A stretch of 64,000 bases of DNA from Amycolatopsis vancoresmycina (GTDB taxonomy: Bacteria; Actinomycetota; Actinomycetes; Mycobacteriales; Pseudonocardiaceae). Position 1 is the stretch's first letter, and each line of letters begins with the position of its first letter. The notes under the pieces are model-generated. The model saw nothing but the letters and a program-made list of their open reading frames with translations. It was not told where the DNA came from and did no database searches. The position numbers and the translations under genes were made by a program. Shown in pieces: positions 52,030-60,829 of this stretch. The stretch spans positions 124,001 to 188,000 of the forward strand of contig NZ_JNYY01000014.1 in NCBI RefSeq assembly GCF_000716785.1. The letters are read 5' to 3'.

Positions 52030-53229
52030 CTAAGCCGCACCCACCCGCCGCTCGAACACCAGACCCTCCGCCGCCCTCAGACCCACGCTGATCGCCCCCG
52101 TCAGGACCGCGGCCTCGCCCAGCTCGCCCTGGACCACCTTCGGCACCAACGGCGTGAACGCGCGCAGTGCCCGGTCGATCGGCTCCAGCAGCAGGTCCGC
52201 CGCCGTGCCCATGCCGCCGCCCAGGACGATCAGTTCCGGGTCGATCACCGCTGCCACCGAGGCCACCGTGTACGCCAGGCGGTCCGCCTCCGTCTCCACC
52301 GCGCGGCGGGCCAGCTCGTCGCCTTCGCGGGCCAGGCGAAACACCTCGCGGGCCGATTTGGCCGTGCCCAGGCCGAGGTCGCGCGCCCCCTGGACCACCG
52401 ACTGGGCCGCCGTCGCCTCCTCCAGGTGGCCGCGGGCCGGTGGGGTGGCCGGCTCGTCCGCCGCGCGGGTGCGGCCGTACGGGAGGTAGCCGATCTCGCC
52501 CGCCGCGCCCGTCGCGCCGCGGAACACCCGGCCGTCGACCATCATGCCCATGCCGACGCCCGTGCCGATCGTGATGCAGCCGAACACCGAGGCGCCGCGG
52601 GCCGCGCCGCTCTCCCACTCGCCGACCGCCGTCAGGTTCGCGTCGTTCTCCACCATCAGGTCCGGACCTAGTGCCGCTTCGAGGTCGTCGATCAGGCCCG
52701 CGCGGCCCCAGCCCGGCAGGTTCGGCGCGTGCCGGAAGCACCGCTTCTCCGGATCCGCGACGCCGGGGGAGCCGACCACCCGGACAACGATGTCGGCCGC
52801 CGAAAGACCGGCCTCCGCGACCGCCGAGGCCGCGATCTTCCCGACCGCCGTCACCAGGGCCGCGCCCGAGCGGGCCGTGTTGCGCTCGTCGCGGCGCGCC
52901 ACCAGCGCGCGCCCGAGGTCCGACACCGCCACCCGGATGTGCTCGCGGCCGATGTCGACCCCCAGCACGTACCCCGCGGTCGGGTCGGCCTCGTACAGCA
53001 CCGCCGAGCGGCCGGTGCCGGTCGACGTCTGCCCGGTCGGCCGCGCCAGGCCGGCCGCCTCCAGCGCCAGCAGCGCCTGGCTGACCGTCGGCTTCGACAG
53101 CCCGGTGTCCTTCGCCACCTGCGGCCGGGTCGCCGGCCCGCCGCGGCGCAGCAGGTCGAGCACCGCCCGCTGGTTGATCTTGCGCATCCCGGCGGGGGTA
53201 CCGACCGTGGGAACTTCTACGCCGGCCAC
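52030..53229 (-). CDS. ROK-family transcriptional regulator
   Basis: The 399-residue ROK (NagC/XylR-type) repressor has an N-terminal winged helix (about 15-70; RAVLDLLRRGGPATRPQVAK, LSKPTVSQALLALE) and a sugar-kinase-like ROK domain (YVLGVDIGREHIRVAV; VENDANLTAVGEWESGA; CITIGTGVGMGM; GATGAAGEIG). The zinc motif CxCGxxGC usual after the conserved GH is absent; that region reads GYLPYGRTRAADEP. It probably senses a sugar or sugar phosphate. It starts at GTG 53229. No sugar operon is adjacent. Confidence 0.9.
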   Translation of the reverse strand: MAGVEVPTVGTPAGMRKINQRAVLDLLRRGGPATRPQVAKDTGLSKPTVSQALLALEAAGLARPTGQTSTGTGRSAVLYEADPTAGYVLGVDIGREHIRVAVSDLGRALVARRDERNTARSGAALVTAVGKIAASAVAEAGLSAADIVVRVVGSPGVADPEKRCFRHAPNLPGWGRAGLIDDLEAALGPDLMVENDANLTAVGEWESGAARGASVFGCITIGTGVGMGMMVDGRVFRGATGAAGEIGYLPYGRTRAADEPATPPARGHLEEATAAQSVVQGARDLGLGTAKSAREVFRLAREGDELARRAVETEADRLAYTVASVAAVIDPELIVLGGGMGTAADLLLEPIDRALRAFTPLVPKVVQGELGEAAVLTGAISVGLRAAEGLVFERRVGAA

Positions 53230-53329
53230 CCGTGCCCGCCTCCTGTCGTCCTCGTCCTGCCCGTCACGCTAGCCGTCCCCGCCCCGGTCCCGCCGGAATA
53301 CGCCCGCTCCGGGACCGGTTGACCGCGGT

Positions 53330-54070
53330 ATGAGCACTCCGGTACGCGGCCGGGTCCGCGTGGCACACGGCGCGAAGCGGGTACGGGTGTTCCTCGGCGG
53401 GCAGGTCGTCGCGGACACGGTGCACCCCCTCCTGGTGTGGGAAGTTCCCTACTACCCCACGTATTACATCCCGCGCGCGGACGTCGTGAGCGGTGTTCTC
53501 ACCCCCTCCGGCCGGACGGCGCACTCGCCGAGCCGCGGAGAAGCTGTTCTGTCGACGATAAAGGGTGCCGCGGCTGAGGCGGTGGACGGCGCGCTGGAGT
53601 ACCCGGATTCGCCCATCGAGGAGCTTCGGGACCACGTCCGGTTCGAGTTCGGCGCGTTCGACTGGTTCGAAGAGGACGAGCAGATCTTCACCCACCCGCG
53701 CGACCCCGGCGTCCGGGTCGACGTCCTGCCCAGCTCCCGGCACGTGCGGATCGAGGTCGGCGGTGTCACGGTCGCTGACTCGGTGCGCCCGCACCTGCTG
53801 TTCGAGACCGGCCTGCCGACCCGCTACTACCTGCCGCGGGTGGACGTCCGGATGGACCTGCTGGCCAAGACCGAAGTGGTGACGCACTGCCCGTACAAGG
53901 GGGCCGCCGAGCACTTCGACGTGGCCGGGCGGGAAGACCTCGCGTGGAGCTACCCGACGCCGCTGCCCGAGAGCACCCGCGTCGCCGGCCTGGTGGCGTT
54001 CCTCGACGAGAAGGTGGACGTCTACGTCGACGGCGTCCGGCAGGACCGGCCGAAGACCAAGTTCGCCTAA
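53330..54070 (+). CDS. Tandem DUF427 protein
   Basis: The 246-residue protein contains two DUF427 modules (about 12-85 and 125-235), each with an R-V/VFLGG-VVADT or RIEVGGVTVADSVRPHLLFE strand set and the tyrosine-rich PxYYxPRxDV motif (YYPTYYIPRADV, TRYYLPRVDVRM). The THCPYKGAAEHFDV signature of the family is in the second module. DUF427 proteins are cytosolic with no established reaction. ATG 53330 is used. The 3' end overlaps the convergent carotenoid oxygenase by 4 bp. Confidence 0.88.
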   Translation: MSTPVRGRVRVAHGAKRVRVFLGGQVVADTVHPLLVWEVPYYPTYYIPRADVVSGVLTPSGRTAHSPSRGEAVLSTIKGAAAEAVDGALEYPDSPIEELRDHVRFEFGAFDWFEEDEQIFTHPRDPGVRVDVLPSSRHVRIEVGGVTVADSVRPHLLFETGLPTRYYLPRVDVRMDLLAKTEVVTHCPYKGAAEHFDVAGREDLAWSYPTPLPESTRVAGLVAFLDEKVDVYVDGVRQDRPKTKFA

Positions 54071-55347
54071 GCGTCCGGCAGCCAGTTCCCGTGGAAGCCC
54101 GCGGGCACCCGCTGCGGGAGGTGGACCGTGGCGACGGGCGCCGCGGCGAGGTTCCCGGCGTCGAGCACGACGAGGTCGCTGCGCTCCTCCGCCGCGTCGT
54201 GGACGTAGGTGAGCAGCCAGCCTTCGCCGCGTTCGGCGGGAACGAACACGGCCTCGCCGGGGACGCGCCCGGGCGCGAAGACGTGCTCGGTGGCCGTGCC
54301 CGCGTGCAGGTCGTAGCGGCGCAGGACGTCGTGGCCGGTGACGTGCCCGAAGCGCGCGTCCGACCCGGTGAGCCGGTCGTCGATGCGGGGGAACTCGCCC
54401 GGCCGGTCGTCCAGCCGGTCCTCGGTGACCGTGCCGGCCGCGAGGTCGATCGTCCAGCGCCACAGCGACGCCGGCGGGTCCTCGTGGCCCGCCCACCACT
54501 GGTGGTCGTAGCGCATCACGTGCACGACGATCCGGCCGTCCGGCGTGTCGAACGCGTTGAGCGTGTGGAAGACGTAGCACGGCTCGATCTCCAGCCAGCG
54601 CACGCCGGCTTCGGGCCGGTCGCGCCGCAGCACGCCGAGCCGGGCGCCGTAGCCGGTGTCCCAGCGGTAGGGCATGCCCCGGCCGACCGACGCCCGGTCG
54701 AACACCACCGGCAGGTCGTAGAACACGACGTGCTCCGCGGTGAGCCCGAAGTCGTGCATCATCGTCAGCCCCGGCACGTCGATCGGCTGCCGGACGACGA
54801 GCTTCCCGGCCGCGTCGGCGCGGTAGTAGCCCACGTGCGGCGCGGTGATGCTGCCGTAGCCGAAGAAGTGCAGCTCGCCCGTAGCCGGGCAGATCTTGGG
54901 GTGCGCGGTCATCGCGTCGGCCAGCTCGCCGCCGAAGTCGTACACGCCCACGGTTTCCAGATCCGTCGTGATCTCGTACGGCAGCGACGACTCGACGAGC
55001 GCGAGCGTGCGGCCGGCGTGGTTCACGACGTGCGTGTTGGCGACGCTGCTGTGCAGGTTCCGCGTGCCGTCTTCGTTGTACAGCTTGAGGTCCGGGTCGT
55101 CGAAGCTCTCGGTCCGCACCCAGCGGTTGCGGTACCAGGCGGCGCGGCCGCGTTCGAGGCGGACGCCGTGGACCATGCCGTCGCCGGTGAACCAGTGCTT
55201 GCTGTCCCCGCGGGGGTTCGGGCCGTTGCGCAGGTACCAGCCGGTCAGCTCGGGCGGCAGCGCGCCGGTCACCGGCAGGTCGAACGCGGTCAGCTCGTCG
55301 TGGACGGGCGCGTAGGCGCCGGTGAGGTGGAAGTCCGAGGTGGTCAC
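54067..55347 (-). CDS. Carotenoid oxygenase (carotenoid/apocarotenoid cleavage)
   Basis: The 426-residue iron enzyme of the carotenoid cleavage dioxygenase/RPE65 family keeps all four metal histidines: H149 (TAHPKICP), H198 (TMMHDFGLT), H261 (YVFHTLNAFD) and H419 (GFHGNWLPDA). The N-terminal WYLRNGPNPRGD is also typical. It should oxidatively cleave a carotenoid, apocarotenoid or stilbene double bond. The GTG start overlaps the stop of the upstream membrane protein (GTGA), so they form an operon, probably controlled by the divergent PadR regulator. Confidence 0.93.
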   Translation of the reverse strand: MTTSDFHLTGAYAPVHDELTAFDLPVTGALPPELTGWYLRNGPNPRGDSKHWFTGDGMVHGVRLERGRAAWYRNRWVRTESFDDPDLKLYNEDGTRNLHSSVANTHVVNHAGRTLALVESSLPYEITTDLETVGVYDFGGELADAMTAHPKICPATGELHFFGYGSITAPHVGYYRADAAGKLVVRQPIDVPGLTMMHDFGLTAEHVVFYDLPVVFDRASVGRGMPYRWDTGYGARLGVLRRDRPEAGVRWLEIEPCYVFHTLNAFDTPDGRIVVHVMRYDHQWWAGHEDPPASLWRWTIDLAAGTVTEDRLDDRPGEFPRIDDRLTGSDARFGHVTGHDVLRRYDLHAGTATEHVFAPGRVPGEAVFVPAERGEGWLLTYVHDAAEERSDLVVLDAGNLAAAPVATVHLPQRVPAGFHGNWLPDA

Positions 55348-55898
55348 GCGGCGGCCCGGGCCCGGACGATGCGCGGGTAGCGGATGGTGAAGGCGACGGG
55401 GACGGCGAAGCACAGCACCTTGAGGGCGATCAGCGCGAAGGTGGCGTGCGGCGCGAAGTTCAGCAGGGCGATGCCGGCGATCCCGCCGACGGTGAAGCTC
55501 GCCGCCCAGACCAGCGTGATGACCACGTTGACGCGCTTGAAGAGCGGGTTGTCCCAGAGCGCCGCCGGGGTCGACGTGCGGGCGATGCCGAGGGTGAACG
55601 GCTGCCCGATGGCCAGGGATCCCCAGGCGGTGAGCGCCAGCCACGCGTCGGTGAGGGCGCCGGTGTAGGTCTTCAGCGGTGACGCGGGGAAGCTGAACGC
55701 GACGGCGGTGAGCAGCGTGAAGAAGGCGAACCCGCTCCACTCGATGATCAGCGTGTCCGCCTTGCGGCCGTCGCGGCGGGCGAGCAGGAGCAGCGCGGCG
55801 GAGATCACCAGGCCGGTCAGCCCGGACCAGCGCCAGTCGAACTGGGTCGCGACCACGGCGAACGCGATCCACGGGAACAGGCTCTTCAGGTAGTTCAC
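55344..55898 (-). CDS. Membrane protein coupled to the carotenoid oxygenase
   Basis: The 184-residue integral membrane protein has about five hydrophobic segments (5-20, 26-40, 52-70, 85-103, 122-165) and resembles uncharacterised actinobacterial membrane proteins with SLAIGQPFTLGIARTSTP. I cannot assign a reaction. It starts 90 bp from the divergent PadR gene and is translationally coupled to the carotenoid oxygenase, so the two probably act on the same membrane substrate (inference). Confidence 0.8.
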   Translation of the reverse strand: MNYLKSLFPWIAFAVVATQFDWRWSGLTGLVISAALLLLARRDGRKADTLIIEWSGFAFFTLLTAVAFSFPASPLKTYTGALTDAWLALTAWGSLAIGQPFTLGIARTSTPAALWDNPLFKRVNVVITLVWAASFTVGGIAGIALLNFAPHATFALIALKVLCFAVPVAFTIRYPRIVRARAAA

Positions 55899-55924
55899 GG
55901 CTGTCCTTCCGGACGTTCCAACTC

Positions 55925-55963
55925 TGACATGTCGAAGCTAGAACGTGCCGGTTGGACATGTCA
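55925..55963. promoter_or_regulatory. PadR operator region
   Basis: TGACATGTC (55925-55933) and its reverse complement GACATGTCA (55955-55963) form an inverted pair with a 21-bp spacer, and each contains the palindrome GACATGTC. ATGT/ACAT symmetry is typical for PadR sites. A further AATGTCA lies at about 55971. It lies between the membrane protein/oxygenase operon and the PadR gene. Confidence 0.6.
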
Positions 55964-55987
55964 ATAGTGGAATGTCAGAATGGGGGC

Positions 55988-56500
55988 ATGAGCCTTCGAC
56001 ACGCGGTGCTGGGGATGCTGGCCGACGAGCCCGGAAGCGGCTACGACCTGCTGAAACGGTTCGAGCGGGCGATGGCCAACGTCTGGCCGGCGACGCAGAG
56101 CCAGCTCTACGGCGAGCTCGGCAAGCTGGAGGCCGCGGGCATGATCCGCGTCCACGCCGAGGGGCCGCGCGGGCGCAAGGAGTACGCGATCACCGAGGCC
56201 GGGCTCGAAGAGCTGCGGCACTGGCTGATCGAAGTCGAGCCGGGCGGGCCGCCGCGCAGCGCCGGTCTCCTGCGGGTGTACTTCCTCGGCTCGGTCGCCC
56301 CGGAGCAGGCACGCGGTTACCTCGCGACACTGGGCGAGGCGGGGCGCGAGCGCGAAGCGCGGCTCGAGGAGCTGGAGGGCACGATCGACTGGGGTGAGGA
56401 CAACCAGTCGCTGTACGGGCGGCTCGTGCTGGAGTGGGGGAAGCGGTTTTCGGCCATGCAGCGCGAGTGGGCGGAGTGGGCGGTCAAGCAGGTCGAGTGA
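55988..56500 (+). CDS. PadR-family transcriptional regulator
   Basis: The 170-residue PadR regulator has an N-terminal winged helix (LRHAVLGMLADEPGSGYDLL, then WPATQSQLYGELGKLEAAG and the wing GPRGRKEYAITEAG) and a C-terminal helical dimerisation domain (about 95-170; Vir_act_alpha_C-like). ATG 55988 is chosen over 55952 since it lies 6 nt after CAGAAT, a -10-like hexamer, and matches the family length. It probably represses the divergent carotenoid oxygenase operon via the TGACATGTC sites. Confidence 0.9.
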   Translation: MSLRHAVLGMLADEPGSGYDLLKRFERAMANVWPATQSQLYGELGKLEAAGMIRVHAEGPRGRKEYAITEAGLEELRHWLIEVEPGGPPRSAGLLRVYFLGSVAPEQARGYLATLGEAGREREARLEELEGTIDWGEDNQSLYGRLVLEWGKRFSAMQREWAEWAVKQVE

Positions 56501-56529
56501 CCGGCGTATAACGGCCTACCCGGCGCCGC

Positions 56530-57216
56530 TCAGGCTGCGTGACGGCCGTGGGCCTGGCGCCGGAAACCGCGCGCCCGAGGCCGCGGCGCCACCGCTGTGT
56601 CCACAGTGGACCCGGGCGTCGACTCGCCGCCGTCCGCCGTCGCCGCCGGGAGCGGGGTGCCCCGGTCGCGCTCTCCGCGGTGTACCGCGTACAGCAACGC
56701 GAGCCCCAGCACCACGAGCAGGTGGGTGGCCAGCCGGGACAGCGTCACCTGACCTGCCGCCAGGTCGCCCGCCGACCACACCAGGAGCACGCCGACGAAC
56801 CCGGTCAGCAGCGGCAGCTGGCCGCCCGCCGTCGCGGGGCGCAGCGCGGCCGTCAGCAGGCCGATGCCCACCGCCAGATTCCAGGCGCCGCTTTCGTGGC
56901 CGAGGTGGATGCCGCCGTGTGCGGTCCCGAGCAGCTCCGCGAACGCCAGCCCCAGCTGGGCGATCGCCACCACAGTCAACGCGATCCGCAGCCCCCAGCC
57001 CTCGCCGGACGGCGCGGGCGTGCGCTCGAGGATCGCCGCGGTCAGGTCCGGCACCGGCGGCGCCGGGCGCAGCAGCATCGCGCGCCGCAGCCGTTCCGCA
57101 CCGGCGAACCACTCCCGGCAGGCTGCGCAGGACGTCAGGTGTTCGTCGGGCGACGCCGGCTCGGCCTCGCCGTCCAGGCGGGCCGACAGCACTTCACGGC
57201 ATTCCTCGCACTCCAT
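56530..57216 (-). CDS. Membrane anti-sigma factor with zinc finger
   Basis: The 228-residue protein has an N-terminal zinc-finger anti-sigma domain (CEECREVLSARLDGEAEP, then H27-x3-C-x2-C in EHLTSCAACREWF). About four to six hydrophobic segments follow (80-185), including LRIALTVVAIAQLGLAFAEL and LLTGFVGVLLVWSAG, and then a disordered Arg-rich tail. Multi-span ZAS proteins bind ECF sigma factors. It is divergent from, and presumably controls, the sigma factor at 57275. ATG 57216 is chosen because MECEEC starts the finger. Confidence 0.85.
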   Translation of the reverse strand: MECEECREVLSARLDGEAEPASPDEHLTSCAACREWFAGAERLRRAMLLRPAPPVPDLTAAILERTPAPSGEGWGLRIALTVVAIAQLGLAFAELLGTAHGGIHLGHESGAWNLAVGIGLLTAALRPATAGGQLPLLTGFVGVLLVWSAGDLAAGQVTLSRLATHLLVVLGLALLYAVHRGERDRGTPLPAATADGGESTPGSTVDTAVAPRPRARGFRRQAHGRHAA

Positions 57217-57274
57217 GGTCCAGTAGTCGGACGGCGGATCCGCGGAGTTCCCCGTCACTGCTAAGTTCCGGATC

Positions 57275-57826
57275 ATGACCCACCGTGAGGACGACGACCG
57301 CGTCACGGCTCTCGCCCTGTCCGCCGGCCGGGGCGACCGCCGCGCGCTGGAGGAGTGGGTCCGCGCCACCCAGGCCGACGTCTGGCGCTTCCTCGCGCAC
57401 CTCACCGACGCCGGCGCGGCCGACGATCTGACACAGGAGACCTACCTTCGCGCCTTCGGCAGTCTTCGCCGCTTCGCGGGACGCTCGTCGTCGCGGACGT
57501 GGCTGCTGGCCATCGCGCGCCGGGTGGTCGTCGACCAGATCCGGGCGGCCGGCGCGCGGCCCAAGATCGCCGACACCGACTGGGAAACCGCCGCCGAGCG
57601 CACCCGCGACCCCGCGGCCGGCTTCGAGGACCTCGTCGAACTCGGCCTGCTGCTCGACGGGCTGGAGCCCGAACGCCGTGAGGTGCTCGTCCTGACCCAG
57701 ATCCTCGGGCTGTCCTACGCCGAGGCCGCCGACGTCTGCGGCTGCCCGGTCGGCACGGTCCGGTCCCGGGTGGCCCGCGCCCGCGAAGACCTGATCCAGG
57801 CCCGGCGCGCCCGCGGGGCCGGCTGA
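57275..57826 (+). CDS. ECF sigma factor (SigC-like)
   Basis: The 183-residue ECF sigma-70 factor has region 2 (RALEEWVRATQADVWRFLAH, DDLTQETYLRAFGSLRRF) and region 4 (PERREVLVLTQILGLSYAEA, CPVGTVRSRVARAREDL). Gene length and context recall mycobacterial SigC. ATG 57275 lies 7 nt after TAAGTT, so it may be leaderless. The cognate anti-sigma is probably the divergent zinc-finger membrane protein. Confidence 0.88.
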   Translation: MTHREDDDRVTALALSAGRGDRRALEEWVRATQADVWRFLAHLTDAGAADDLTQETYLRAFGSLRRFAGRSSSRTWLLAIARRVVVDQIRAAGARPKIADTDWETAAERTRDPAAGFEDLVELGLLLDGLEPERREVLVLTQILGLSYAEAADVCGCPVGTVRSRVARAREDLIQARRARGAG

Positions 57827-57989
57827 ACCAGCCCGTTGCGCCGTCCGGCACTGTGGCGGCGCACACATTCGGCGGCTTCCGCTGTCATCTCGTCACAGAG
57901 ATGGGCGAACTCGACTACTCCGCGTTGACGACCGGCCAAGGGCTCCTTAGCGTGGCGCGCACCCGCCACCACCCAGCAAGGGATCCCCG

Positions 57990-60227
57990 ATGGCCAGTCC
58001 CACCACCGAACAGCCCGAGCCAGGGCAGGTCGGCCGCCGCCGTTTCCTGACCTACCTGGTCGCCGCGCCCACCCTCACCGTCGCCACGAAACTCACCGCC
58101 GACGCGGTGGCCCCGGACCGCGCCGAGGCCGTCGTCCCGACCCTGCCGCAGCCGGCGGAGATCCTCGACCTCGGTGACGTGCTGACGCTGTCGTGCGCGC
58201 CGACCGCCGGGATGCTCGTGCTCGAGATGACTTCGGACGGCCGGGCGCGGCTGCAGCTGCCGCGCGCGGAGGTCGGCCAGGGCATCACGACGGCGACCGC
58301 GATGCTCGTCGCCGAAGAGCTGGACCTGCCGCTCGACCGCGTCGACGTCGTGCTGTCGGACGCCCGCACCGAGCTGCTGTTCAACCAGCTGACCGGCGGG
58401 TCGAACACGATGCGCTCGCTCTACGACCCGGTCCGCGGCACGGCGGCGACCGCCCGCGCCAGGATGGTCGCCGCGGCCGCCGCGCAGTGGGGGACCGACG
58501 CGTCGCGACTGTCCACACGCGACGGTGCGGTGTGGGCGCCCGACGGCCGCAGCGCCTCCTACGGCGTCCTCGCCGGGCCCGCGTCCCGCTCGGGCCTGAG
58601 CGTCGGGGCGATCCAGCCGAAGGCCGAGTCGGCGCACACGCTCGTCGGGACGCCGACCTCGCGCAAGGACGCCCGCGCGATGGTCACCGGCAAGCAGGTC
58701 TACACGCTCGACCTCGACGTCCCCGGCGCCAACCCGGTGATGGTGCGGCGCCCGCCGACCATCAACGGCACGGTGCGGAAGGTCAACAACGAAGCCGCGG
58801 TCCGGGCCATGCCGGGGGTCATCGACATCGCCGTGGTGCCGACCGGGGTTGCGGTGATGGCCGAGACGTTCGGCCAGGCCCTCGACGGCAAGAACGCCCT
58901 CGACGTCACCTGGGGCCCGGGCACGGTGGACGGCGAGAACAACGAGACCATCAAGAAGAAACTGCGGGCCGCCGCGCTCCCGTTCGTGGTGCCACCGCTG
59001 CTGACGCAGTACGTCGACGGCGAGTTCGACTTCGCGTTCGCCAGCCACGCGCCGATGGAGTCGAACTCCGCGGTCGCCGACGTCCGTGAGGACAGCGCGA
59101 CCATCTGGGCCGGGCTGAAGTCGCCGATCGTGGCGAAGCAGACCATCGCGCAGGAGCTGGGGCTGCCGGAGAACAAGGTCACCGTGCACGTCCAGCAGGG
59201 CGGCGGGTCCTTCGGGCGGCGGCTGTTCTTCGACGCGGCCCTCGAAGCCGCGCACATCTCGAAGGCGATGAAGAAGCCCGTCCGGCTGATGTGGAGCCGG
59301 ATCGACGACATGCGCCACGGCCGCGGGCGCGCGGCGAGCTACCACCGGATCCGCGCGACCTTCGCGCTCGGGCAGGTGCTGACGTTCGAGCACCGCGTCG
59401 CGAGCGTCGAAACCGACTGGAGCCACGGGCTCGGCGAGATCCTCACCGCGTTCGCGGCGAAGCTGCCGGTCGGCGGCAACCTCAGCTTCGCGCAGACGGT
59501 GTTCCTGCTGACCGTCAAGTCGCCGTACAACTTCGGTGTCACCACGCAGCTGCTCAACGAGGTGCCGCTGAAGTTCCACACCTCGGCGTGGCGGTCGGTC
59601 TACTCCGCGAACACCCGCGGCGCCGAGGAGATCATGGTCGACGAGATCGCGGCGAAACTCGGCAAGGACCCGGTGGCCTTCCGCCGGGAATTCATCAAGG
59701 AACAGCGGCAGCGTGCGGTGCTCGACAAGGTCGCCGAGCTCGGCGAATGGGGCAAGAAGATGCCCGCCGGGTTCGCGCAGGGCATCGCCGTGCACGGCGA
59801 GTACAAGTCCTACACCGCCTGCCTGGTCGAGCTCGACGCCCGGGACCCGAAGTACCCGCGCGTCACGAAGGCCACCATCGCGGTCGACGTCGGCAAGCCG
59901 GTGAACCCGCGGGGGATCCAGGCGCAGATGCTCGGCGGGCTGACCGACGCGATTTCGACGACGCTCACCGCGGGCCTGCACATCGACAAGGGCCTGCCGC
60001 TGGAGGGCAGCTACTCGCAGTTCCACTACGCGCGGCAGAAGAACTCGCCGGCGGACGTGACCGTGCACGTCATGCCCGCGACCGGGGACGACATCGGCGG
60101 TGCGGGTGAGCTCGGCCTGCCGGCGCCGGTCGGCGCGATCGCCAACGCCTACGCCCGGGCGACCGGGATCAAGCCCCGCAGCTTCCCGATCACGTTCCCG
60201 GTCGACTTCGACCCGTTCCCGCGCTGA
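57990..60227 (+). CDS. Tat-exported molybdenum hydroxylase large subunit (IorB/XDH-like)
   Basis: The 745-residue molybdopterin-binding subunit belongs to the xanthine dehydrogenase/isoquinoline 1-oxidoreductase family. It has a twin-arginine signal (GRRRFLTYLVAAPTLTVATK), Moco-domain motifs (AEVGQGITTATAMLVAEELD, QGGGSFGRRL) and the putative catalytic glutamate in GGAGELGLPAPVGA near the C-terminus. It should hydroxylate an aldehyde or N-heterocycle outside the membrane. The [2Fe-2S] subunit follows 8 bp later; no FAD subunit is present. Confidence 0.9.
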   Translation: MASPTTEQPEPGQVGRRRFLTYLVAAPTLTVATKLTADAVAPDRAEAVVPTLPQPAEILDLGDVLTLSCAPTAGMLVLEMTSDGRARLQLPRAEVGQGITTATAMLVAEELDLPLDRVDVVLSDARTELLFNQLTGGSNTMRSLYDPVRGTAATARARMVAAAAAQWGTDASRLSTRDGAVWAPDGRSASYGVLAGPASRSGLSVGAIQPKAESAHTLVGTPTSRKDARAMVTGKQVYTLDLDVPGANPVMVRRPPTINGTVRKVNNEAAVRAMPGVIDIAVVPTGVAVMAETFGQALDGKNALDVTWGPGTVDGENNETIKKKLRAAALPFVVPPLLTQYVDGEFDFAFASHAPMESNSAVADVREDSATIWAGLKSPIVAKQTIAQELGLPENKVTVHVQQGGGSFGRRLFFDAALEAAHISKAMKKPVRLMWSRIDDMRHGRGRAASYHRIRATFALGQVLTFEHRVASVETDWSHGLGEILTAFAAKLPVGGNLSFAQTVFLLTVKSPYNFGVTTQLLNEVPLKFHTSAWRSVYSANTRGAEEIMVDEIAAKLGKDPVAFRREFIKEQRQRAVLDKVAELGEWGKKMPAGFAQGIAVHGEYKSYTACLVELDARDPKYPRVTKATIAVDVGKPVNPRGIQAQMLGGLTDAISTTLTAGLHIDKGLPLEGSYSQFHYARQKNSPADVTVHVMPATGDDIGGAGELGLPAPVGAIANAYARATGIKPRSFPITFPVDFDPFPR

Positions 60228-60235
60228 GGAGAACC

Positions 60236-60694
60236 ATGCCGAACTACACCTTCGTGGTGAACGGGAAGACCGTCACCGTCGACGCGCCCGCCGACCTGCC
60301 GATGCTGTGGGCGCTGCGCGACAAGCTCAAGGTCCGCGGGCCGAAGTACGGCTGCGGCATCAACGTCTGCAAGGCCTGCACCAGCCACCTCGACGGCGAG
60401 GCGTTCAACCCCTGCGTCACGCCGGTGTCGGAGTGCGCCGGGCGCGAGGTCACCACGATCGAGGGACTGGCCGACGGCGACGAGCTGCACCCGGTCCAGG
60501 AAGCCTGGCTGGAGCAGGACGTGGCCCAGTGCGGCTACTGCCAGCCGGGGCAGATCATGGCGGCGGTGGCGCTGCTGAAGAAGACGAAGAACCCGACCGA
60601 CGCCGACATCGACGCGATCCAGAACGTCTGCCGCTGCGGCACCTACTTCCGGATCCGGGAGGCGATCAAGAGCGCGGCCGCCAAGATGGCCTGA
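60236..60694 (+). CDS. [2Fe-2S] subunit of molybdenum hydroxylase (IorA-like)
   Basis: The 152-residue protein has an N-terminal plant-type [2Fe-2S] ferredoxin domain (YGCGINVCKACTSHLDG, then FNPCVTPVSEC) and the C-terminal all-helical [2Fe-2S] domain (DVAQCGYCQPGQIM, NVCRCGTYFRIREAI). It passes electrons from the Moco subunit encoded just before it. It has no signal of its own, so it is likely co-exported with the Tat partner. GAGGAG precedes its ATG. A strong terminator follows. Confidence 0.95.
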   Translation: MPNYTFVVNGKTVTVDAPADLPMLWALRDKLKVRGPKYGCGINVCKACTSHLDGEAFNPCVTPVSECAGREVTTIEGLADGDELHPVQEAWLEQDVAQCGYCQPGQIMAAVALLKKTKNPTDADIDAIQNVCRCGTYFRIREAIKSAAAKMA

Positions 60695-60735
60695 CGCGGA
60701 TGCGGAGGTTCCACAGAAGAACCTCCGCATTCGCG
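60695..60735 (+). terminator. Terminator after the molybdenum hydroxylase genes
   Basis: A 17-bp stem (60695-60711 paired with 60719-60735, one G-T pair) with a 7-nt loop starts directly at the 2Fe-2S gene stop. The core arm is ATGCGGAGGTTC. GTTTCTGT follows, a partly T-rich end. Confidence 0.8.
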
Positions 60736-60752
60736 GTTTCTGTAGCAAGTTC

Positions 60753-60779
60753 ACCCGAACGTGGTGCCACCGTTCGGGT
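60753..60779. promoter_or_regulatory. Dyad upstream of the PucR gene
   Basis: ACCCGAACG (60753-60761) and CGTTCGGGT (60771-60779) form a perfect 9-bp inverted repeat 51 bp before the PucR-type regulator start. It is a plausible autoregulatory site. Confidence 0.4.
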
Positions 60780-60829
60780 TAGATGTCGGTCTCAGGCCTC
60801 GACGAAGAGGTCGGGGACCGGGAGGCACC

